64,000 bases of DNA from NCBI GenBank assembly GCA_021397845.1, contig CM038046.1:67660021-67724020 (forward strand), read 5' to 3'. The notes beneath the pieces are model-generated. The model had not been told where the DNA came from. It saw only the letters and a program-made list of their open reading frames with translations, and searched no databases. Numbering within the stretch: the first letter of the stretch is position 1; each line of letters opens with the position of its first letter. The position numbers were made by a program, and so were the translations under genes. This document shows positions 10,341-21,753 of this stretch, piece by piece. This stretch comes from Areca catechu. Its lineage: Eukaryota; Streptophyta; Magnoliopsida; Arecales; Arecaceae.

Positions 10341-12694
10341 TGTTGGAAATTGTGTCCCAAAGCCAATCGCCTGGGTTGTAGGTGGTTGTGCTAAGTATTG
10401 TATTTTTTCAATGAATTAATAAAATATTATTTTTGGCAGCTCATCACATATTGAATTTCCCTGAAATGAACTCTTTCCTATGTGATGAAGTCCTTAGGAC
10501 TACACTGACTTCGATACAGAGAGGATGTATCGAGTGGTCCTTAAACCCGGTTCACAACCAAAGGATATATTGTACTGGACGGCAATATATCAAGTATAGG
10601 TTGTTGTAGTTCACATCGTTTGGTTGTCCTCTTGACCAAATGAGTGTGGTGACACTGATGTAATCTGCAGGTGGGATATATGTGATATCTCATTGAACGT
10701 GACTCCGTGCAGTCCCTTTCTGCCAAAAGGATACTCACGATTGGATATGGGTATAAGTGTCCCTCTGACCTGAGGTCATCGCGGTAGCTTGCAAGCAACT
10801 CCCTGTGCTTTGGTGCCGGACTACCCGGATTTTTAATCCGGTGACGGAAGGTTTCTGGGTACAGGCAAGTACTTGTGGAGCAGTGATGGACCAAGATGGA
10901 ATTGACCTGTCCAAACATTTTGGATTGAATGTCTCGCAGTATCTCAATTTAGCAAATCCTCGGCCGGGGTAGCCCTAGTGAAGAGTCACTAGGCTTGCGA
11001 GGTTGAGACACGTAGTCGACTGACTCATTCTGGGTTGGCAGCCCAATCTCAGTCGTCCTAAGCATTAGAGGTCAAAGGGATGAATTATACGGTAACCATA
11101 TGCCAGAGGTTCGATAGTTTGCTCCCGCATCTTCGACCTATCCGAACGCCAGGACCCATTGCTAGATGGTTTCCTGTGCTGGTACTAGAAATTGTTCTAG
11201 TGCTACCGTTTAGGTTCGAACCTATGAGGTCACACGCCACAGAGGATAACTCTCTGATCCGGATACTGATTACGATTAGGAATCGTCTCGGTTTTATGGT
11301 CACAGTATTTTTGAGTACTCTTTTTCCCGTCTTGCCCTTGTCTGTGTCGACCGGAAAATGTTCCGGGTTGACCAGCACTGCGCCAGGATTTTTCTGAATC
11401 AGTTTTGAACTGATTCGGAGCTTGTTTCGGCCTCCAATTGGTTATGAACCAATTGAACCCAATTTTATTGGGCTTGAACCGGTTCAATTGGATTGAACCA
11501 ATGTTTTTTTTTTTTTTTTTTTTGGGATTGAACCGGTTTTGTTTGAACCAGTGTTTTTCCTCTCCTTGAACCGTTTACACGGTTTACTTTTCGTTGGAAT
11601 TTTTTCCAACCGCTTGGAGTAGAATTCCAAGCATCAAATCAAGCTGGGCGTCCCTTCGTCTTCTCCACCGTTGGCATTCACTTTCTTTTGTTGGTTTAAT
11701 GGTTTTTAACTTGGATTAATGGCTTTAAACCTTTGTTAATGGTTGTTAATTGGGTTAATAGCAGCCGGTGACCCCTTGGCCTCCCTCCCTCTCTATTTCC
11801 CTCTCTCCGCTGCCTTCTTATACCACCCAGCCGTCCCCTGTTGCGAAGGTGGAAATCCCAGCGTATGAGGAGCCAAAAAGAAAAGCAAGGTGTTCTTTGA
11901 GTGACCCCTGTTATAGAGCTTGGATACACTGGGATTTGGAGTATGTGAGGGAGAGAAACAAGGCATCAATCCTCTCTTTAAAGTGCTCAAAAATCCCTGC
12001 TGCAGCAATTCTGTTTTGCTGCAGCAACCTGTGACCGTGAACCCCTCTTTCGGCGGCTAGCACCGTGCATGGAGGCGGATCCCAGAGTCCCGGGCGTGTC
12101 TCCCCTCTAGAGGGAGTACCACTCTACCCCTCGGAGCAAACCTCACGAGCCGGGATCGCTCCAATTGCCCGAAATCCAACGACGAAGACAGCTACTCCGT
12201 TCTGCTGCCATTTTCGTGCAGCAGACTTCGGCGATTTTTTACGATTTATTGGCTTAGTTTTTTTTGCAGAAACAAGTGCCAAATCGAAGAGGACTTCCTT
12301 AAGAATCTACAGCTCAAATTTGGGCGATCGGAGGTCCGGAAGGCAGCGTTCCGGGACTTTTCGGAAGCCCTGTTTTCAGCCCAAGGTGGAAGATGACTGG
12401 AATAACTTTATTCCAGTTATTCCAGTCTATTCCATGTTTATCCCAGACTTATTCCAGCTAGGAATAAGGTATGTTTTTGGGTTTTAATTTCGGTGCATGC
12501 GTAGATCTAGATTTATTAAAATGTTTATAAATATTATATGTCCTGAATCATGCCTATACATGCATCTTGCATATGCTAGATCCTGTGCGGAATAGGTTTT
12601 TTCCGCACTTATTTAAAAATGTTTTAAAATACTTACCTATTCCCTGTGCTGTTGCATGCTTAGCGTAGGCACCTGCACCCATATTTTTCTTTCA
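10341..12694 (+). repeat. 3' LTR of the copia element (2354 bp)
   Basis: Starts TGTTGGAAATTG, ends TTTCTTTCA, followed by the CGAAG target duplication. It is co-linear with 360-2699; the differences are single bases and short indels. Confidence 0.95.
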
Positions 12695-12699
12695 CGAAG
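12695..12699. repeat. Target-site duplication, right (CGAAG)
   Basis: Identical to 355-359. Directly after it the interrupted antisense ORF continues. Confidence 0.95.
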
Positions 12700-13164
12700 A
12701 CCACCTGAAAGCCGATCTTCATTTCCCAATTCACAGCTTTTTCATCCAGATCTTCAACACCTATAGGATTACGCCTTCCCAGCTGACGCCAAACAGCATT
12801 AGGGTCCTTTGCGGCTTTGTATTCCTTTGTCGGGAGGCCGATATAGAGCCTAGGGTATCCCTATTTTCAAACTTCTTTCTACTGAAGCTGGACTTCCGAA
12901 GTCAGGAGTGGTGGATGTTTAGTCCATGACCTAGCCAGAAGATTCTAAGGGGGCTTCCCTCTACAATTCATGGATGGAAGTCCCGATACTTCTTCGTAGA
13001 TAGCCTGGGGGAGCCGAGGCCGAATGCTCTAAATGGAAGGAAAGTCTCGAGGGCCGACGAGGCTGACTTCCACAAATTGGAGGGAGAGGATCCAAAGTTC
13101 CTTGGCTATATGCTTCTTAAGAGAAGCCTCCACCAGGCCGGACTCAGCCGGCAGCCGATGTTAG

Positions 13165-13259
13165 GTAGACAAGAGTCATGTAAAGAGAGATCGGCTTCTC
13201 TTTTTTTATCTTCTGTCGGATTGGCGACTGCAACTAACTTTGACTTTGGTGTTTTACAG
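13165..13259 (+). other. Putative intron 1 of the antisense ORF
   Basis: Donor GTAGAC at 13165; the acceptor is a T-rich tract ending TTTTACAG at 13259. The 95-bp stretch separates two conserved coding blocks and has no coding match itself. Splicing is inferred. Confidence 0.5.
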
Positions 13260-13798
13260 GAGAAAAGATGAAGTCGGATCGGGCAATCCTCTTAGCACGA
13301 TCCACACAACGGAGAGTCGTCCGCATTGCAGAGCCGACACCGTAGGAGCCGAAGAAGCGGGCGATAGAACAAACACCTGAAAGGCCGAAGAAATGATGGA
13401 CGGTGAAACCGTCTGCCATGGTGGGGTCGATCGAGTCAGGGGATGTCATGCCCCTGACCGAATGCTGAAGGTTGATTACTTCCGAGCGATCTTCTTCAGT
13501 CAGATAGCTCGGCGCCCAGATAGAAGAGAGGCGCTCGATGTCGACAGTGGCAGAAGTAGCCCTTGCATCCCTGTCATTGGAGATGATTGCAACGATCCCA
13601 CCGATGACCCGGGGACCCCTACAGGGAAGGAGCCGTTGTCTGTTAACAAGAGGGCCAGCGGTGCCCAGGAGGAGGAGTGCCTACTATGGCGCGCTGCTAA
13701 GGAAGCAAAGGAGCTGCTTCAGAGGGCCGCCCCCGACACTGACGGGTGGTCGGTGAACGAGGCAGCCAAAAGTTCTCTCCGTCATCTTCTGGGGCTAA

Positions 13799-13868
13799 GT
13801 AAGGCTTTTCCTATCTTCACTTCATATTTATGATTGGTAATTCTCTAACCATGAGTGTTTGTTGGCAG
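13799..13868 (+). other. Putative intron 2 of the antisense ORF
   Basis: Donor GTAAGG at 13799 and acceptor TTGGCAG at 13868 bound a 70-bp T-rich stretch. The coding sense resumes exactly at the acceptor with LVKDNLQMDEG. Length and borders suit a small plant intron. Confidence 0.55.
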
Positions 13869-14698
13869 CTTGTCAAGGACAACCTTCAGATGGATGAGGG
13901 ACTGAGTGAGCTGCTTTATATAAAGGAGCAGTTAACCTAGAGGGCCTAAGTGGCCGAGCTGGCGAGGGACACAGCCTGGGAGGCGCTGACGGCTTCCAGG
14001 GAAGAGGTGCTCGGCTTGAGGGTCACGGTGGCAGAAGTGTCCCCCTACGGGCCAAACGGGAGGCCAAGAAAAGACAAGTGGAGGACTTGCTTGCCCAGAA
14101 GGTTGATCGGGAGGCAAGGCTAAAAAATAAGAAAAAAAAGATCAAGACCCTGGCCCATCGGCTGACTGTCGAGGAGGGTCGTCTGATCGATCTTGATATC
14201 CGCGCAAAGGGGTATCAAGCGTCGGTGGAGAGATACAAGGGCTTGCTTAAGGCGGCCCAAGATCTGCTGAAGATGTCCAGCGAGAAGGCCGTTGCAGAAT
14301 ATAAAGCCTCCGAGGACTTCACGGAGGAGATGAACGAGGCCGGGATGGTTGGCTTCGCCTACGGGTACGATGAGTGCCTGGGAAAGGTTTGTGCTGCCTT
14401 CCTAGAACTCGATCTATCGTTCCTTCAGCCACCGAAGCTAGCAGAAGCAGAAGTTTTGGATGGGACGGACCCGACTGCCTAAGCGGCCGATGCCCCGACA
14501 GAGGTTATCGCTGAAGTAGCTAGAACGAACGCCCCAGTTGGAGCCGAGGCGTAGGCAGCCACAGGGGCCGAAGAGGCCGGAGCAGAGGCTGTTGCTGAGG
14601 GGGCGGAAGTGGCCGTAGTTGTTGTAACTTCCGAGGGTCAGACCTAGTTATTTGTAAATGTCTGACCTTCAGCCTTTGTAAAGAAACTTTTTGAAGAA

Positions 14699-14704
14699 AT
14701 AAAA
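14699..14704 (+). terminator. Polyadenylation signal of the antisense ORF
   Basis: AATAAA lies about 50 bp after the last stop of the antisense ORF, on its strand, within TTTGAAGAAATAAAAAGCC. This supports a separate plus-strand transcript. Confidence 0.45.
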
Positions 14705-14789
14705 AGCCTCTTTCATAATGTCTTGTCCTTTTCTCTTCGAAATTTCACTAAGTGTAGATTAGTCGGCTGATCTGAGCAGATAGTCGGAC

Positions 14790-15360
14790 CTCCAAGGAAA
14801 GTGTCGAATAGTGGCCCAGGCCGAGCTAGATTCTCTTAGGATTTCCACTCTAAGTACTGGCCCATCGGCTTTCCGGACCGAGAATTGATTAAGGCAGTGG
14901 TCGAATTTCATCTCAGGCCAGAGCAATGAGCTTAGAAAATTTATCCTAAGTGTTGGTCTGTCGGCTTTCCGGACCCTGAAGCAATTGAGGCAGTAGTCGG
15001 ATTTCAGCTCAAGCCGAAGTAACGAGCTTAGGAAATTTATCCTATGTGTTGGTCCGTCGACTTTCCGGACCTTGAAGCAGTTGAGGCAGCGGTCGGATTT
15101 CAGCTCAGGCCGGAGCAACGAGCTTAGGAAATTTATCCTAGGTGTTGGTCCATCGGCTTTCCGGACCCTGAAGCAGTTGAGGCAGCAGTCGGATTTCAGC
15201 TCAAGCCGGAGCAACGAGCTTAGCAAATTTATCCTAAGTGTTGGTCCATCGACTTTCCGGACCCTAATGCAGTTGAGGCAGCGATCGGATTTCAACTCAG
15301 GCCGGAGCAACGAGCTTAGGAAATTTATCCTAAGTGTTGGTTCGTCGGCTCTCCGAATTG
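14790..15360. repeat. 96-bp tandem repeat array, about 6 copies
   Basis: The anchor CTTTCC(GG) recurs at 14869, 14965, 15061, 15157 and 15253, and as CTCTCCG at 15349: exactly 96 bp each time. Units differ by a few substitutions. 96 is a multiple of 3, so long ORFs stay open on both strands (14759-15310 minus, 15072-15371 plus); I do not read these as genes. The array lies between pol and the antisense ORF of the Tat element, the hypervariable 3' region known in this lineage to hold tandem repeats. Confidence 0.95.
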
Positions 15361-15365
15361 GGATG

Positions 15366-15609
15366 CCCTAGAGCCTTTGCCGGCTGGAGTCGGGCTTTCA
15401 GATGTTGTTTATCATAGAGCCTTTGAAGACTGGAGTCAGACTTTCGGAAGTTGGCTTCCCTAGAGAGTTTGCTGACCAGAGTCGGACTTTCAAAAGTGGG
15501 CTGCCCTAGAGCCTTTGCCGATCGGAGTTAGACTTTCGGAAGTGAGCTGCCCTAGAACCTTTGCTTACCGATGTCTGATTTTCGAAAGTGGGCTGCCCTA
15601 GAGCCTTTA
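15366..15609. repeat. 46-bp tandem repeat array, left part
   Basis: GAGCCTTTG-type anchors fall at 15371, 15417, 15463, 15509, 15555 and 15601, a strict 46-bp period. The unit contains ACCGGAGTCGGACTTTCGG with variants. The array is interrupted by element X at 15610 and continues at 24596. Confidence 0.93.
15605..15609. repeat. Target-site duplication of element X, left (CTTTA)
   Basis: CTTTA precedes the LTR; CTTTG follows the last LTR at 24596-24600. The repeat unit normally reads CTTTG here, so the left copy probably mutated once. Confidence 0.75.
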
Positions 15610-16227
15610 TGATGAGGGACAGGGGTAGGATCGTTGGTGAGCCTAGAAGTCACCTAGATTAGGGTACCACTACTTTTTTGAATTTTTTTTGTAAGGGGTG
15701 GTGAAGGATATAATGAGGCTGGAAGATAGGGTTTGGAACTCATGGACATTGGGACTCACCCTAACGAAGAGACATCTCACCTCTAGGGCATTACACCCTT
15801 CTCGATACTTGGAGGCGCTAGGATGAATCTCAAAGGTCACGAGGGGATAAAGAAGATGGAATGGGAAGGGGGATAAATAGGGCATCATGCCCATGCCCGA
15901 AGGCGAAGGTAAGAAGAATCACTCTTCTAAAAACTCAAAAATTTTTCTCAAAAACTTTTTTTCTTACAAAGGACTGAGGGTAGTATTTATAGACCTGTCC
16001 AACCTTCTTTTGAATTTGAATACAAAATAAAAAGATAGGAATGATTCAAATTCAAATACAAGATAGGATAAGATAAGCCTATCCATATCTAAATCCTAAC
16101 CAACCAAATCCTAATTCAAATTTTAAATAAAAGATAAATCCTAAATTTATTCTGGATATGCTCCAAGATTCGTGCAGCTCCAAAATTCATGCTTGCTCCG
16201 GGATCCGTGCTGGTGAGGTCCCCATCA
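15610..16227 (-). repeat. Element X LTR, copy A (3' LTR)
   Basis: Begins TGATGAGGGACAG and ends GGTCCCCATCA (plus-strand view). It shares a TATTTATA motif (15984-15991), read as TATAAATA on the element strand, with copies B and C. Confidence 0.9.
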
Positions 16228-17783
16228 TTCTCCCGAGGTGGGGAAAACTCGACTCTGTGGAATGTGGATCAGCAGGGACTCTAGTGAACCGCATCCAATC
16301 AAAAAAAGGGCCGCTCTGAAAATGGTGTAGCTTTGAAAGTGGTGCAACTTTGAGAACCGTGCATTTTGAAAAAAGGGACTTGAAATCAGCACAGGAACTT
16401 GAAGTCGGCAATAGGAACCGGCTTGCTTTGAGAAGCATGCAGAGGGGAAGTCAGCTTCGAACGTCGGGTTTGTGTTCACGTTCGTGCATAACAGCTCCTT
16501 CTCCTTCACGGACCGAGCCAGGAACAAAGGGATTTTCGCCGGCGGGCTCTCCGGTGATGGCGCTGGGGAGGAGGACAGCAACTTGTGGAAGAAGATGAGG
16601 TTAACTCGGTGCTGGGGCAGACCGGAGGAGGGAGTTTAGAAGTGGAGATCCGGAGGAGACTTACGGACACCAGGAGACCAGAGGGGCTTCCGGAAGATGG
16701 GAGATCGGGGGCGAGAGGTTTGGGCGACAGGAGGCTGGCGGAGGGTGATCGGGTGGAGGAGTAGAAGGAGGAAGGGTCTGGCGATGGGATCTGGTGGAGG
16801 GATGTCCGGTGATGGTTGCTTGTGAGCTTGAGGAGCAGGGGATGTGATCCGAGCCAGAAAGATCGAAGGTGGACGGTCTCTTGGCGAAGGATCCGAAGGA
16901 GGGATCGGGCGTTGGGATCCGGCGGAGGGAGGCATGTTGATTTTGATAGACGGCACAGGCAGCAACTGGTGACGTTGGAAGGGGGCTACGCGGTAGATGG
17001 TTCACGGACAGATGGGATGAGGCTGATCGGAGGTGGAGTCAGAGGGGAAGATGGACGTGCTCGATTTCGGGCGGTGTGCTGGTGATGGTGAATGGAGAAA
17101 TCGGCTGGGTGGCGGCGTTGGGATGATCTAGCTGTGGGAAACTTTGGGTGGAAGGGAGGAGGGCAGTCATCACGGGTGGAGGCGAAGTCCTTCGGCTAGG
17201 AGTCGGTGCGCTTGGCGGATGGGTGTATCTGATCGGTGGTGAGCAGGGACGGATCGACCAAACTGGAGAATAGTAGATCCGATGGAGATTGGCGTTGAGT
17301 CTTCTCGAGTGTTTATCGGTGGGAAGCTTCTTGGATGGAGGATGGGACGTCGGTGAAGCGGCTGCAGGGGGTCGAAATTTGGTCTCGAACGGGAGCAGAT
17401 CTGATGGACGTGCCGATCCGAGGGACTGCATAGATGGTGGTTGTCAACTACTGGGTTGGGGCAGGGAGAGACTCTGTTTCAGCACCAAAGTCCAAAATCG
17501 GAATCCAGCACCAAGCAATCATCATCGAACTCATCAATTTCTAGATGAGACCGATGGCTGGATGTCGGAGAAGATGATGCAGTCATCTCTTTGGGAGATT
17601 CTACTGGTGACTCGGTCGTTCCAGAACCAACATGGCGGAGAAGACAAGCGTGGGGTTGGAGTTTGCAAGCATCGACGCCAAGAGATAGAACCAAAAAATG
17701 GGAGATGCGGTGGATTCTTCACGGACCGTTGCAGGGTGGAGCAAGAACAGGGAAGACGGAGAACTGCAAAACCGATGGGATAG
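16228..17783 (-). other. Element X internal region, left copy (first part)
   Basis: Starts at the purine-tract side (TTCTCCCGAGGTGGGG), then short AT-rich text, then about 1.1 kb of GC-rich, GGA/GGT-rich sequence on the plus strand. Short ORFs on both strands (for example 16636-16965 minus, Pro/Ser-rich) match nothing I recognise and look like compositional by-products. It is interrupted at 17784 by element Y; its last 60 bp lie at 21692-21753. Confidence 0.8.
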
Positions 17784-19230
17784 TGTTGCGGGACTAAAAT
17801 GCATGCAATTATGTTTGTATGTTTTATATGTGGGGTTTGGTGATTAATTCTCGAATCTCAGATCAAAATTAGTTGTAGGTAATTTTTTATGAATTTTTAA
17901 AGCCAAGCATGCAGATTAGAACCTAGAAAAGTACTAAAGAAGGATCGTCGGGGCTGAGAAGCCACAGTTAGGGCAAGTTCTCCTACAATATAAAGACTGG
18001 AGGTAGAGGGGGTGTACCTGACAATGTCTGAAGCGCACGGTGAAGATCGTAGTGAAGTGATCTCTCGTTCCTCGACGGATGCGGCCTGGAAAACCGAGCC
18101 TAAGACCCGCGGATACCCGGCTTTCTGCTCGGTGGTCCGATTGAGGCGTGGCTTGAGTTGTTAGATTCGTAGGAACTCGGGGACCTGCAAACGACCTATC
18201 AAGGGTTAGAAAACTCAAGGGAAATCGAGAAAACAAAGGAAAACAGCAAAGGGAAGAAAGTTTTGGAGGGGCTGGAAGGATGGTAGGCGACAGGAAGATG
18301 GTTTCAAACACTGGGAAGAAGAACTCTCAAACCCCTTTATGCACACAGCATGGTAATCACACAAAGCAATTAAAGAACTTAAGGTTTATTTCATATATCA
18401 AAATCTCCCTTCATACAAGAGGCTAGGGTCCTTTAAATAGACCCTTAACCTTGTGCTCCAAGTAAGGGCACATAAGTCTTTACATAAGAATCCTTTTCCC
18501 TCTAAAACCCTAGCTAGAAAATAAAGAAACATTAGGTAGAAAAAATCCCTAAAAATTTTCTTGACTTGGCCAACACTCCAAGGATCCCTAGGGGGCGTGT
18601 TGGGCTTCTAGGAGCAGCAAGAGGCCGGCCCAAAGGGGCTTGGGTGCAAGGGTTTGGGCCTCTGGAAGCTGGGGTGGCCTGGTAGCCTGGTAGCAGGAAT
18701 ATTTTCTGGTATCTTGCTTCTTAGGGGCTTGGGCTTGGCGCTTGGTTTGATTTCTTTGGGCTAGGATGCAGATGGACCTCTGGAATCATGGATGCCCTTA
18801 TCTATGAATATACTTTGGCATCTGGAACGGAATCTGGGCATCTGGAGGGCATCTGCAAGAAATCAGGATTTTCTGAATTTTTCTCTTGGGGTATTCAAAT
18901 CTTCAAGCTGGGTTGGACTTAGGATATACTTTCATGTCTTCAATCTTGTTGGACTTGGTCTTCAATTGTATGATGTGGTCTTGAGTCTTCAATATGGTTG
19001 AATAGGACTCAAAAAATAAGATTATCTCGACATAAGCTGACTAACACTGGACTGAACTAGCTCAACATGAGCTGACTAATATAGAACTGAAACTCAAAAG
19101 ACTCAAATAACAACTAAAATGGACTCAGATGGGCTAAGCCCTTGTTATAGATGGACTCATAAATTATTGATCAATTCACAGAGGGTTAAAATGCCTTTGT
19201 CTTATTCTAGTGCTTCGGGTGTCCCCACCA
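17784..19230 (-). repeat. Element Y 3' LTR (1447 bp)
   Basis: Begins TGTTGCGGGAC and ends GTCCCCACCA in plus-strand view. A TTTAAATA motif (18432-18439), a likely core promoter on the minus strand, is shared with the other LTR at 20896-20903. Confidence 0.88.
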
Positions 19231-19690
19231 ATTCTCCCAGGATTGGAGGAACTCGACCCTGTCGAGTGAAGATCAAGCTGGCTCACATATCTCTCGAGGA
19301 GGTCTAGGTTGAGGTGCTGCAAGTCCTCTCGAGAAATCTATGAATCGTCCGACTCTGGCTAGCCTTGCCATTGGACCAGGAAGCATTGATAACCATGGCC
19401 CCGGGTCATAATAGCTTGATCATCCAGGATACGCTCGATCCGTTCTCCTCTCTCAGGCCATATTATTAGTGGACACTCTGGGTTAGGGTCACTCATAATG
19501 AAAAGGAATAGGTTCAAAAGCCTCACTAGGTATCACTGCCGGTTCCCTGTACTCAACCAGGTCTATAATATTGAAGGTAGAACTAATGCTCAAATCCGAA
19601 GGCAATTCTAACACATAGGCATTTGATCCAACCTTCTTTAACACTTTAAAAGGTCCGATTGAGCCTTAGTGAACGGATCTGCTACATTGT
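19231..19690 (-). pseudogene. Element Y: remnant of integrase C-terminus and chromodomain
   Basis: Reading minus from 19690: a KKVGSNAYVLELPSDLSISS segment, then STFNIIDLVEYREPAVIP, then a degraded chromodomain region (SDDS; LER; a HSTGSSS-like tail) ending at the purine tract beside the LTR. This matches the end of pol in the nearly complete element at 48337-57229 (its 55200-55600). Several stops are present. The rest of pol is absent between this remnant and the leader. Confidence 0.75.
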
Positions 19691-20236
19691 CTTTAACATA
19701 GGCATATCCCTTTCAAGGTTAAGGCTTTGGACTGAATGCAAGGGATGTGGTTTTGGGCTAAGGAGAGGTGATCAAATCCTTCCCCCATCTGATATAGCAA
19801 GAGTGCCCTTAAAAGTAAATTATGCAATGATGGCAGGCAGATGAGGATGCAAATTAGGGTTTAGATGTTTTTGGTATTTTTGGAGAATATGTAATTTTTT
19901 TGGTATTTTTTAAATAGAATAAAACATGCAAATCATGGACTAATATGCTGGAAATATACTAAAATTAAAAGATATGCAAAAGATGCTAAACAAAATCCTA
20001 AAACTTCCAAATTTGTCTTGCTGAAAAAACAGAGCCAAAAATTTGTAGGCTGTATTTCGGCTTGCAGAAAATTCACAGGCCATAATAAAATCTAAAAAAT
20101 TCTTAAAATTACTATGAATTATGATGAATCCATCAAAATAAATTTCAAGATTTTTGGAGTTTTTACCAAGAATAAATATTTATAATAACAAAGAATATAC
20201 GTACCAAAAAATTATAGAAAATAAGCCTTAATCTAA
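19691..20236 (-). other. Element Y leader
   Basis: Non-coding, AT-rich towards the PBS. On the minus strand it matches the first 0.5 kb of leader in the element at 36360-44361, including the conserved hairpin block at 19757-19789. Confidence 0.7.
19757..19789 (-). promoter_or_regulatory. Conserved leader hairpin (element Y copy)
   Basis: Minus-strand arms GATGGGGGAAGG and CCTCTCCTTAGC enclose a 9-nt loop. This copy has two mismatches and several G-U pairs. It starts about 459 nt from the PBS, as in three other elements of the window. Confidence 0.5.
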
Positions 20237-20250
20237 GCTCTGATACCAAA

Positions 20251-21686
20251 TGATGCAGGACTAAAATGCATGAAATTATGTTTGAATATTTTATATATGG
20301 GATTAGGTGATTAATTCCTGAATATCATATCAAAATTTGTCGTAGGAAATTTTTTATGAATTTTTGAAGCCAAGCATGCAGATAGAACCTAGAAAAGTAC
20401 TAAAGAAGGATCGCCGGGGCTGAGAAGCCTCAGTTAGGGCAAGTTCTCCTACAATATAAAGACTAGAGGTAGAGGGGGTGTACCTGACAATATCTAAAGC
20501 ACACGGTGAAGATCGCAACGAAGAAATCTCTCGTTCCTCGACAGATGCGGCCTGAAAACCGAGCCAAAGACCCGCGGATACCCGGCTTTCTGCTCGGTGG
20601 TCCGATTGAGGCGTGGCTTGAGTCGTTGTATTCGTAGGAACTCGAGGACCTGCAAATGACCTATAAGGGTTAGAAAACTCATAGAAAATCAAGAAAACAA
20701 AGGAAAATAGCAAAGGGAAGAAAGTTTTGGAGGGGCTGGAAGGATGGTTGGCGACAGGAAGATGGTTGCAAACACCGGGAAGAAGAACTCTCAAACCCCT
20801 TTATGCACATAGCAGGGTAATCACACAAAGCAATTAAAGAACTCAAGGTTTATTTCATATATCAAAATCTCCCTTCATACAAGAGGCTAGGGTCTTTTAA
20901 ATAGACCCTTAACCTTGGGCTCCAAGTAAGGGCACATAAGTCTTTACAAAAGAATCCTTTTCCCTCTCAAACCCTAGCTAGAAAATAAGGAAACATTAGG
21001 TAGAAAAATCCCTAAAAGTTCTCTTGACTTGGCCAACACTCCAAGGATGCCTAGGGGGGCGTGTTGGACTTCTAGGAGCAGCAAGAGGCCGGCCCAAAGG
21101 GGCTTGGGCGCATGGGTTTGGGTCTCTGGAAGCTGGGGTGGCCTGGTAGCCAGGTAGCAGGAATATTCCCTGGTATCTTGCTTCTTAGGGGATTGGGCTT
21201 GGTGCCTGGGCTTGATTTCTTTGGGCTAGGATGTAGTTGGACCTTTGGAATCATGGATTCCCTTATCTATGAATATACTTTGGCATCTGGAAGGGAATCT
21301 GGGCATCTGCAAGAAATCAGGGTTTTCTGAATTTTTCTCCTGGGGTCTTCATATCTTCAAGCTGGGTTGGACTTGGGCTATACTTCCATGTTTTCAATCT
21401 AGTTAGACTTGGTCTTCACTTGTATGATGTGATCTTGAGTCTTCAATATGGTTGAATAGGACTCAAAAAAAATAAGATTAGCTCGACATGAGCTGACTAA
21501 CACTGGACTGAACTAACTCAACATGAGCTGACTAGTACAGAACTGAAATTCAAAAGACTCAAATAACAACTAAAATGGACTCAGATGGGCTAAGCCCTTA
21601 TTATAGATGGACTCATAAATTATTGATCAATTCACAGATGGTTTAAAAGCCTCTATCTTATTCTGGTGCTTCGGGTGTCCACACCA
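20251..21686 (-). repeat. Element Y 5' LTR (1436 bp)
   Basis: Begins TGATGCAGGAC and ends GTCCACACCA in plus-strand view; the PBS lies two bases outside it at 20237-20248. Co-linear with 17784-19230. Confidence 0.88.
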
Positions 21687-21753
21687 GATACGGGAAATCT
21701 GGGATTGGAAAAGAAATGTACCATAACCTGTCCTATGGCTCTGATACCATAAT

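Larger units (their letters stand above)
360..12694 (+). mobile_element. Ty1/copia LTR retrotransposon, Angela-like, near full length but defective
   Basis: Parts in order: 5' LTR (360-2699), PBS (2701), leader, a duplicated LTR-tail-plus-leader block (3836-5986), gag (6385), protease-integrase-RT-RNase H (7246-10327), purine tract (10331-10340), 3' LTR (10341-12694). Integrase before RT defines Ty1/copia. The 2.3 kb LTRs and protein motifs suit the Angela/Tork group; the exact lineage is inferred. Both LTRs begin TGTTGG and end TTTCTTTCA. The element is dead: in-frame stops in gag and integrase and frameshifts in RT and near RNase H. It inserted into the antisense ORF of a Tat element. Confidence 0.95.
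12700..14649 (+). pseudogene. Tat-element antisense extra ORF, main part (Transposase_28-like plus coiled coil)
   Basis: Continues the ORF begun at 177. 12700-13164 encodes the conserved globular segment (PSQLTPNSIRVLCGFVFLCR, then CREADIEPRVSLF and WWMFSP with a stop after it). An intron-like gap (13165-13259) leads to a basic segment starting MKSDRAILLARSTQRR at 13268, broken by several stops. A second intron (13799-13868) leads to a charged, heptad-rich coiled coil (13869-14482; ARLKNKKKKIKTLAHRL) broken by TAG/TAA near 13937-13946 and a frameshift near 14040, then an Ala/Glu-rich tail ending at TAG 14647. Function unknown; known from Tat-lineage gypsy elements. This copy is clearly dead. 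Confidence 0.65.
17784..21686 (-). mobile_element. Element Y: non-autonomous gypsy element, minus strand, nested in X
   Basis: LTRs 17784-19230 and 20251-21686 flank only 1.02 kb of internal sequence. The PBS (reverse complement) is at 20237-20248. The flanks GATAG (17779-17783) and GATAC (21687-21691) are a near-perfect 5-bp target duplication. The LTR is the same family as that of the plus-strand element at 36360-44361. Internally it keeps the leader (with hairpin) and the integrase C-terminal/chromodomain end of pol; gag, protease, RT and RNase H are missing. Confidence 0.88.

Noticed and set aside
14759..15310. 183-residue minus-strand ORF of 32-residue repeats
   Set aside because: It is the 96-bp tandem array read in frame. 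The period is divisible by 3, and the opposite strand is open as well.
16636..17005. Pro/Ser-rich ORFs in element X as a host gene
   Set aside because: Low complexity, different borders in the second copy (22746-23147), no conserved motif.
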